Positions 57,163-64,000 of a stretch of DNA of 64,000 bases are shown one piece after another. This DNA is from Collybiopsis luxurians FD-317 M1 (lineage: Eukaryota; Basidiomycota; Agaricomycetes; Agaricales; Omphalotaceae): contig KN834864.1 of NCBI GenBank assembly GCA_000827265.1, positions 32,056-96,055 on the forward strand. Reading direction: 5' to 3'. The notes under the pieces are model-generated. The model ran no database searches. It was not told where the DNA came from and worked only from the letters and a program-made list of their open reading frames with translations. The position numbers were made by a program, and so were the translations under genes. Numbering within the stretch: the first letter of the stretch is position 1; every line of letters starts with the position of its first letter.

Positions 57163-57597
57163 ACGCATTCCTGATACGGTGAATATCATAGATGGCGTCA
57201 CTATGATAAGATTCCGCCTCCTTGTGTATTTTCGAAGCATGCAACTCTTTCAATGAGTACAATCTTGCACTTCAGTTCATACATGTCGGCGTCATAATTA
57301 TGAAAACAACAATTCGCACACTGGCAGGACTTTGAAACGAAGGAATTTTTCTTTAGAAGTCCCCAGGGAGTTTCCGCGTGGCCTTGCGGCGATGCAGATC
57401 TTCTTTCATGGCGGTATGTTTCCGCTGTTTCCTTTCCATTTAAAGTTGTTGGACAAAGCTGTAAGTAGACATACCTCTGAAAGGACTCCAAGACAGGTTT
57501 AACCTTTGCTTTCTTTCTTTCTTTTTTTTGCAGTCTGTCGTCGATTGCGCCTCTCTTTGGATACAGTGCGAAATATGATATATTGGAGAAGGTTTGA
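57163..57597 (+). pseudogene. cupin gene copy lacking most of exon 2
   Basis: Exon 1 (PDTVNIIDGVTM) is followed almost directly by the end of exon 2 (PCVFSKHATLS). The cupin core with the metal ligands is gone. Exon 3 (DFETKEFFF, then a small frame loss, MQIFFHGGMFPLFPFHLKLL) and exon 4 (to EKV, stop at 57597) remain. Confidence 0.75.
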
Positions 57598-57764
57598 TCG
57601 GTGAGCAGTGAAATGTGGAAGATTCAATTCTACGTCATCGAGTCATTCGAGTGGTCTGCGTCTGGCTGTTCCCATGATGTGTGGACACTGCTAAATTAGA
57701 CACCTCCGCGATGATATAAGGAGCTTACCATTCGTCAAAACATCGACATCGACAAAAAGTTACG

Positions 57765-58464
57765 ATGACAGACGACTATCCGGACGCAGTGAACGTTGCG
57801 AGCGGAATCACCATGGTACGAGATTCTCCTCCGTCGAGGTCTTGCTGTTTATCTGGGACGAATTCCCTAGACCTTTGAGCCGCAGCTCCGGGTTGTCAAG
57901 ATCAGCGGTAAACAAGAAGACGACATTTTCTACGTTCCGACTCATTGGCATGAAGGTCATGACGAAATTATTGCTGTTCGTGAGGGAAAGTTGAAGGTAA
58001 CTCTCGGATCGGAGGTGAAGGTATGCACGCCTGAAACCGGAGATGCGTTTATACAAGAGGCGTGCCCCATTCCTTGGAAAGCTTAAAGAGCGTTTCTTGT
58101 GTGTTTACAGAATCTACGAATCCGAAAGTGCGTGCCTTTTCATAGTCTGAAAAATGACCGCTGAGTTGGACCCCACAAGGATTTTGAAACAAAAGAACTC
58201 TTTTTCCGAAACTTGTTCGCCATGCCGGGGGGAATGTCAGCAAGCCTTCTTCCAGCGATGCAAGTTTATTACTACGGAGATATATTTCCTGTGTTCCCCA
58301 TTCATTCCAGCTGGTTGGAGAAAGCCGTAAGTCGACGAACCTCTGCAACGTTCAAACACTTGAACGAGGCTCATATTTTATCGTAGTTCGTCATTGTCCT
58401 AGGAGGGTATCTTGCGCCTCTTTTGGGTTACCACGTAAGATATAAGACATTGAAGAAAATTTAA
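57765..58464 (+). pseudogene. cupin gene copy with a 1-nt deletion
   Basis: Start MTDDYPDAVNVASGITM; exon 2 runs to HWHEGHDEIIAVREGKLKV. At 58051-58056 ATACAAG replaces ATACCAAG of the sister gene, shifting the frame before motif 2 (PRGVPHSLE). Exons 3 and 4 stay intact (FFRNLFAMPGGMSASLL, GGYLAPLLGYHVRY). Either a very young pseudogene or a sequencing error. Confidence 0.75.
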
Positions 58465-58735
58465 TTTACGAGGATTGAAATGTCATCGTTTCAACCCTGT
58501 ATCTTCTATATCAGTGTAAGTATGTATGAGCGGGCAAGCGGCGTCACAGGACCGATCAAAACCTGAACGAGTCCTGCCGTAATAATCCCGAGAAGAATTT
58601 AACTGCGTGTAGCCTTTTACGTTTAAGGTTCCTTGAGGTCGGCGCATGATATGAAACATCTTGATAGAGACTGTCACTCAGAGCGCTCGCAGTTCCCATT
58701 TCTCCCAGCTCCATACATCTCACACCGTGTTCACA

Positions 58736-59438
58736 ATGTCGGAAGACTATGCGGACTCGTTTGACCTTGCCAAGGGCATAACTCTCGTAAGATGTTACCT
58801 GATCCATGGCTTCCATTCCAGCACTCATTGGTATTCTTAGACCCTTGAACCCCAACTGCGCGTTGTCAAGGTCAGAGGGGGTGAAGACGACGACATCTTT
58901 GTTGTTCCTCCCCATTGGCATGAAAGTCACGATGAGCTCATTACCGTTCTCGAGGGCAAGCTCAAGGTGACCATTGGGAGCGAAGTGAAAGTGTGTACGC
59001 CGGAAAGCGGAACGGCCTTTGTGCCTAGAGGCATATCTCATTCGCTCGAAGGCTATAAAGGCGTGCCTTCTGTTTTTACTGAGCGAACAAATCCCACTGT
59101 ATGTTCTCTGTTCCTATGTAGGCCAAGTTGAGTTGCTAAGTAGGAGTTCTAGAATTTCGACACGAAGGAACTGTTCTTCCGGAACCTGCTTGCAATCCCA
59201 GGAGGGCTAGAGTCTGGCAGTCTAGTTCCGGCTATGCAGGTCTTCTACCACGGGGATGGCTATCCTGTCTTTCCGATACATTGGATGTGGCTAGAAAAAG
59301 CTGTGAGCTAGCAGATCTTGATTACATTTCCGTCAGTCTCCTGACTCTTTGTTGGCTTAGTTTGTCGTCATCATTGGAGGGTACATTGCGCCTCTCTTGG
59401 GATACCGGCTGAAATACGAGAGCTTGAAAAAGACGTAA
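58736..59438 (+). CDS. single-domain cupin, 178 aa
   Basis: Exons 58736-58786, 58841-59098, 59153-59302 and 59361-59438; introns 54-58 bp. MSEDYADSFDLAKGITL, then TLEPQLRVVKVRGGEDDD. Motif 1 HWHESHDELITVLEG, motif 2 GTAFVPRGISHSLE, followed by VFTERTNPT and FFRNLLAIPGGLESGSL; the end is YRLKYESLKKT. It is the most diverged member of the tandem set but has all ligands and clean splice sites. Probably a cytosolic metal-binding beta-barrel; substrate unknown. Confidence 0.88.
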
Positions 59439-60408
59439 ATGATAATGCTGATTCTTCTCACCACTTTACTGTAGTCAAGGATTCTCTTCGAGTCTACAGC
59501 TTGAAAAGTAGAGTACGGCCTTTTCCTGTATAAATTCCGACGCATGAACATCCACGCCAGAACCGCCTGTACGGCTTTTTGCAATGAGGCCAAGAGCTGT
59601 TGTAAAACAACGGCTGCGATGCCGTGGGATGATCAAATTTTGAGAATGCCTTCTTCGATACAAAAAAGGCAAAAAAGTAGTATTTAGCAAACTGGAGATA
59701 GTCTCAATCCATTGAGGGGCAGTCGAACAGCGCGGGTTGAAGATCCGAAAAGGTTTTGATTTTGACAGTGACTAACGAGCATGGTGCCATCCATAAGGCT
59801 ACGTGCAAAAACTTGTCAACACATCCTGGGTGGAATGAATCTAGGAAGTAGAGTTTCGGGACATATTTAAAGGATGAAGCTTCCTTCCTTCCTTGCATAA
59901 CGATCTGATTACTCGGACCCCCAGTTCTTGGTCTCAAGCTGGTAATAAAGTCACGGTACCTATTACCTACGACTCGTTTTACACGTATCAAACATTAAGG
60001 AATGAGCCCCTTGCTTCATACATATATGTCGCAAAGCTTTGCAAGTCGGTGATAATCTCAATTTAAAGGTGTTCTCCACTGCTTCTGGGCGCAGAATCAT
60101 TCTGAAAAGCCCCCACGACACAGCATAGAGTGACACGGGAAGGCGACACAGGAAATAAGTAGGAAATTTCTAGCGAACGTAAGTAGGCACGCATACAATG
60201 AAGCACTCGTCAAAGATTCAACGTGAACAGCATACGAGCATGTATTCGTCCTAAGCCAACACGCCAGACTAAGCTGTATAAAATTGTGGAAGACATCTCC
60301 CAACACGATGGAGTGCTTCGCGAGCGTCTACAAATTCTCATAAATATTGAACCTCAAGATTTAACGCCTCATTTCTTCCCCCAGCTCCGATCTTGTTCGT
60401 CGAAATCC
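59439..60408. other. intergenic, partly duplicated at 63.1-63.56 kb
   Basis: No gene supported. About 60020-60408 is homologous to 63180-63559 (5' flank and leader of the F-box genes), including ATGTAT...CCTAAGC and AAGCTGTATARAATTGTG. In the second copy this leader contains stops, so the in-frame ATG at 60223 is less likely to be the true start. Confidence 0.55.
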
Positions 60409-62031
60409 ATGGCAGACAGCAATCCTTCGCTCGAGCCCTTGGGCGCAGTAATGCCTTCATTTACTTCTTTGGCAGTTGACTCCGACGCTCATCAACCTTC
60501 TATGGCCGAGTCACCTCTTGACCGAATTCCTTCTGAGATGCTAGCGGAGATATTCATGTGGTGCCTGCCACTATACCCCATCCCCAAGCCAAGCCAGCCC
60601 CCGTTCGCGCTGACTACAGTCTGTCGTCACTGGAGACAGACCGCAATCGATACTCCTCTGCTATGGCGCTCTCTGAGCATTTACGTGCCTCTAAAACCAT
60701 TATCTGATGCAACTGTCTCTCGCAGATTAGCGACCATTAAACTTTGGATTGAGCGCTCTGGTATTCTGCCTCTACAACTATCTCTTCGCGGGGATATAGG
60801 TTACTGGGCCGGGGCAGATGGTCAGCTAAAGGAACGGCCCACTAAAGACATTGGGTCTTTCATCCAATCTCTATTACCATTCAGCGATAGAATTCAAGAT
60901 TTGTATCTATCACTAGGCCGAGAAGATTTTGCGACTTTTATCTCACATTCTCCATCGATGTATCCAGCACTCACTTCCCTTAGGCTGCATGAAGTAAATG
61001 GAGGCAGTGGTATAGCTGCAATCCTTCAAGGTTCAACCCCTAACAATGGAGAGTCCATTTATGCCCCTCTTCTTGCACGAGCACCTGTTTTGAAGGTACT
61101 CCGGGTTGATAATGGAATGGAGAATACTCATTTCCACCGCCTACCTTGTAACTGGGCCTCGTTAACCGAAATTTGTGTAAATTTTTATTTCACTCCGTCG
61201 GATTTATTCGACGGTATCTTGACAAAAAGTCGCCAATTGCAATCCCTTGCGATTAAAGTGCTACTACACGAATTTTCAGGCTCTCGAATACCCGCGGTCA
61301 CTTTGTCCCATTTGTCCAATCTACGCTTGACCTTTGATATGCACCTAGGTAAGGCAGAACAGATGTCCGTGTTCATGTCCCGCCTGTCTTGTCCTTCTTT
61401 GAAGTCACTATCCATTACCCTATTGCGCACAACCAATGCCCCAATCATTCCATTTTCCGGGTCGCCATTTCATACTTTGGAAACTTTGGCATTGGAGGTG
61501 CCGATGGCACCAGAGACTTTCCGGGAATGTCTTATGAATTGCCCAAATATCTCGATCCTTCGTTTGGTCGATTTGGGATCTGGAACGTCTGGTAGCACCA
61601 CTCTCCAAGAATCTCATCTATCACAGCTCACTCTGTCTACCACCAATCCGTGGTCGCTATGCCCCAGACTAGAGCATCTTTACTATATTGACGCCACAGG
61701 GCCCACTCGAGCACGAGGCCATACTACTTGGTCAACTTCAGCTTTCACTAACTTCGTCATAGCTCGGTCAAAGCAGAAGGTTTTCAAAAGCTGCGATATG
61801 TTCTGCCCGGACAAGCGACCTTTTTCGGAAACAGAGATACGAAGTTTACGAATGGCAAAAGAAGGAGGACTCAAGTTGCATTTACACCATGCTCACCTGT
61901 CATCATCCCAGCAAAGATCCCCATCAGCTTTGTTCAGAATGAACCAAGGAATGAACCGGTCCACAAGGGGATATTGGCCAAATTCCTTGTCTGATTTGGA
62001 AAGAAGCTTTGATACAGTCACAATCGTTTAG
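60409..62031 (+). CDS. F-box/LRR-type protein, 540 aa
   Basis: Single-exon frame. An in-frame ATG at 60223 would add 62 residues, but the homologous leader of the next copy is interrupted, so MADSNPSLEPLGAVM at 60409 is preferred. The F-box-like motif is SPLDRIPSEMLAEIFMWCLP with PFALTTVCRHWRQTAIDTPLLWRSL, the classic Agaricomycete arrangement. After it come leucine-rich strands (LTSLRLHEVNG, LARAPVLKVLRVDN, LQSLAIKVLLHEF, CPSLKSLSITLL, LETLALEVPM, NISILRLVDLGS, CPRLEHLYYID). Predicted SCF substrate adaptor (inference). A paralogue starts at 63560 in the same orientation. Confidence 0.85.
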   Translation: MADSNPSLEPLGAVMPSFTSLAVDSDAHQPSMAESPLDRIPSEMLAEIFMWCLPLYPIPKPSQPPFALTTVCRHWRQTAIDTPLLWRSLSIYVPLKPLSDATVSRRLATIKLWIERSGILPLQLSLRGDIGYWAGADGQLKERPTKDIGSFIQSLLPFSDRIQDLYLSLGREDFATFISHSPSMYPALTSLRLHEVNGGSGIAAILQGSTPNNGESIYAPLLARAPVLKVLRVDNGMENTHFHRLPCNWASLTEICVNFYFTPSDLFDGILTKSRQLQSLAIKVLLHEFSGSRIPAVTLSHLSNLRLTFDMHLGKAEQMSVFMSRLSCPSLKSLSITLLRTTNAPIIPFSGSPFHTLETLALEVPMAPETFRECLMNCPNISILRLVDLGSGTSGSTTLQESHLSQLTLSTTNPWSLCPRLEHLYYIDATGPTRARGHTTWSTSAFTNFVIARSKQKVFKSCDMFCPDKRPFSETEIRSLRMAKEGGLKLHLHHAHLSSSQQRSPSALFRMNQGMNRSTRGYWPNSLSDLERSFDTVTIV

Positions 62032-62295
62032 ATTCTCTTTTACCTACACTTTCTTCTTCCCGTTCTCCGCATGGAGTTTATTTCTGGAAAACATGAAAAA
62101 AAGAAAAAAAGAGAATTATACAAGTTTGCTGCATAGTAGCCTGTAGCTTGCCTGTACGCATTCTACAGAATCAATTTTGTTCTAAGAGTTCACCTTGACT
62201 CCGACAGATCGGGTAACGGCAGTCAAAGCAAGTTGTGGCAGCTTGTACTTGAAAGGTAAAATGCAAAGACGTTTTCTTGAGCCTGGTAAATGAAT

Positions 62296-62764
62296 TTACG
62301 GCAGCGTGCGGCCATGACATTCGCGAGAACCAGTTTCCCCGTGGTTCAATGTCTGTTTTCTTACGTCGCTGGTTAGCCGAGTTACAAAATCGAGGTATCT
62401 CTCAATCAGGAAAAACCAAATGACAAAGGTAATTATGACATACCTATGAAATACTGGACAGATTTTTAACACTGTGAAAGCCTTATATGCCGCCCAAGCA
62501 TAGACCGCGAATGATACAAAGAGCGTTCGTGACTGTTCACCAAAGCGACCTGTCCTTTCCAATATAGTTATTGAGGGACATCAAGAAACGAAACCTCTCT
62601 ATAGAAATATGGTCTATCGTAAGGGTCCCGGGGTTGGAACAGCCCAAAGGCCAGAGTTCTGAGGGAGCCGGGAAAGTCACAGCCGATAACGCGGATATAA
62701 CGAATAAGCAGTAGCTGTACACCAGGTGGAATCCTTCTGTATCACACGAAGCACGTCGACGCAT
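62296..62764 (-). CDS. possible membrane protein exons, unresolved
   Basis: The minus-strand frame from 62562 includes the hydrophobic LFVSFAVYAWAAYKAFTVL. After a GTATGTC donor and an AG acceptor it may continue RYLDFVTRLTSDVRKQTLN to a stop at 62296. An upstream frame from 62764 starts MRRRASCDTEGFHLVYSYC. No full splice solution or family was found. Confidence 0.25.
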
Positions 62765-63559
62765 CCCAACCTATTGATTATTAGCCTGGCTATCGGTCTT
62801 TGTAGTCCACGAAAAATAGGTCGTTCGTGAATAAAAATTGAGTATAGTAAAGACAAAGAGTATTACATGATCTCTTAAGCCGCATTACATCTAAGCCAGT
62901 AGACTGATAGTGAATCAATTACATGGAATTTGACATTAGTATTGGAGAGAAATGCGAAGGTGTATAGACGAACGAGGGAAGGGTAGACTACTCTATGCAC
63001 AGGTCAATGGTTCCGAGCGTGATCAAGTGAACAGGAAGTGGGTAGAATTCCATCATCGTTCTGTCTAAAGAAACTTCTATCCTTCCTTCCAGGCTTCCAA
63101 CCGCCCCTTTCGCATGCTATCTTTCTCGGTTATCGGCACGTTGCAATAAGTAGCATCAATAGTATCACTATCTTGCCACGTTCATGTATGTCACAAAAGC
63201 TTTACAGCTTTGTGATAACCCACGCACAGGTGTTCCTCACTACTCTTGGACAGTAAAACCCGACGGCACAGCATGGAGCAGACGCGGGAACGTTTTTACT
63301 AGGTAATTGAGCGTAAGTAAGTGGGTAAACAGAAAATCGAACACTCGTCACAAGTTCAATGTGAACAGCTCTTGGCAATGCATTCGAGCATGTATTTTTC
63401 CTAAGCTAACGCGCCAAACTAAGCTGTATAGAATTGTGATGGAAATCTCTCAACTTCATGATGGAGTGCTTCTGGAGCGTCTACAAAATTCATAAATAAA
63501 GAACCTCAAGGTTTAACGCCTTATTCCTTCCCCAGTTTCTATCTTGTTGGTTGAAATCC
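62765..63559. other. no gene recognised; duplicated 5' flank
   Basis: The right part repeats the F-box upstream region; the left part shows nothing. Confidence 0.5.
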
Positions 63560-64000
63560 ATGACGGACAAAAACCCTCCGCCGGAGCTCTTGGGTGCAGC
63601 AATGCCTTCATTTACTTCTTTGGCAGTTGACTCCGACGCTCATCAACCTTCCATGGCCGACTCACCTCTTGACCGAATTCCTTCTGAGATGCTAGCGGAG
63701 ATATTCATGTGGTGCCTGCCACTACACCCCATCCCCAATCCAAGACAGCCCCCATTTGCGCTGACTACAGTGTGTCGTCGTTGGAGACAGACCGCAATAG
63801 ATGCTCCCCTCCTATGGCGCTCTCTAGGCATTTACGTGCCTCTAAAATCATTGTCCGAAACAACTGTTTCTCGCAGATTAGCGACCATTAAACTTTGGCT
63901 TGAGCGCTCCGGTACCCTGCCGTTATTGCTATCTCTTCACGGGGACGTAATTTATGGGGCTGGAGCAGATGGCCAGCTAATGGAACTGCGCACAAAAGAC
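63560..64000 (+). CDS. F-box/LRR-type protein, partial, leaves the window
   Basis: ATG at 63560 (MTDKNPPPELLGAAM); the frame is open for 147 codons to the window end. PSFTSLAVDSDAHQPSM and RIPSEMLAEIFMWCLPLH match the paralogue at 60409, as does FALTTVCRRWRQTAIDAPLL. The tandem spacing of the two starts is about 3.15 kb. Confidence 0.8.
   Translation, partial: MTDKNPPPELLGAAMPSFTSLAVDSDAHQPSMADSPLDRIPSEMLAEIFMWCLPLHPIPNPRQPPFALTTVCRRWRQTAIDAPLLWRSLGIYVPLKSLSETTVSRRLATIKLWLERSGTLPLLLSLHGDVIYGAGADGQLMELRTKD

Noticed and set aside
59704..59991. 95-codon minus-strand frame
   Set aside because: No recognised motif, absent from the homologous flank of the next F-box copy, no supporting context.

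Overview
The window is nuclear DNA of a mushroom-forming basidiomycete (Agaricomycete). Most genes are split by 47-65 bp GT-AG introns, many families are typical of this class (DUF6535 membrane proteins, F-box/LRR proteins, lineage-specific multi-TM proteins, NACHT-ankyrin STAND proteins, a plasma-membrane hybrid histidine kinase), and tRNA-Gly genes carry short introns. No virus, CRISPR array, rRNA or complete transposon was seen. Because exons are short, most genes below were assembled by joining splice sites and checking phase; exon coordinates are given where this worked.

Left third (1-17 kb): a minisatellite, a broken NLR N-terminus, a diverged dispersed repeat and an LTR-like repeat lead into a 1148-residue DUF6535 protein on the minus strand. 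Two tandem F-box paralogues (8.9-12.7 kb, minus) follow. The second stands head-to-head with an unrecognised gene (12.9-14.2 kb); only a scrap of that gene survives beside the first F-box copy. 14.2-17.5 kb is gene-poor.

Middle (17-45 kb): two decayed copies of an Agaricomycete multi-TM protein flank an intact 7-exon 7-TM gene (20.7-21.9 kb). Then come a 13-exon SDR (25.2-26.7 kb), another 7-TM-like gene on the minus strand and a paralogue of it that has been broken by an inserted 1.9-kb segment. That segment is a copy of 34.9-36.9 kb, which holds a complete cupin gene plus the 5' ends of its two neighbours: a hypothetical protein gene and an 18-exon AMP-dependent synthetase. The synthetase runs towards an intact 1062-residue NACHT-ankyrin NLR (41.4-44.8 kb, minus); between their 3' ends lie repeats and an LTR-like element.

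Right third (45-64 kb): five intron-bearing tRNA-Gly(GCC) genes, one cut by an assembly gap; a 20-exon, 1267-residue hybrid histidine kinase; five tandem cupin loci (two intact, three broken); and two tandem F-box/LRR genes, the last leaving the window.

Two themes run through the region. Local duplication followed by decay affects the F-box, cupin, 7-TM, tRNA and multi-TM loci. Composition is also mosaic: blocks around 1-6.9 kb and 37.5-44.7 kb are AT-rich and nearly free of CpG, while the 5' ends of the genes in them keep CpG, as expected if gene bodies and repeats but not promoters had been cytosine-methylated.
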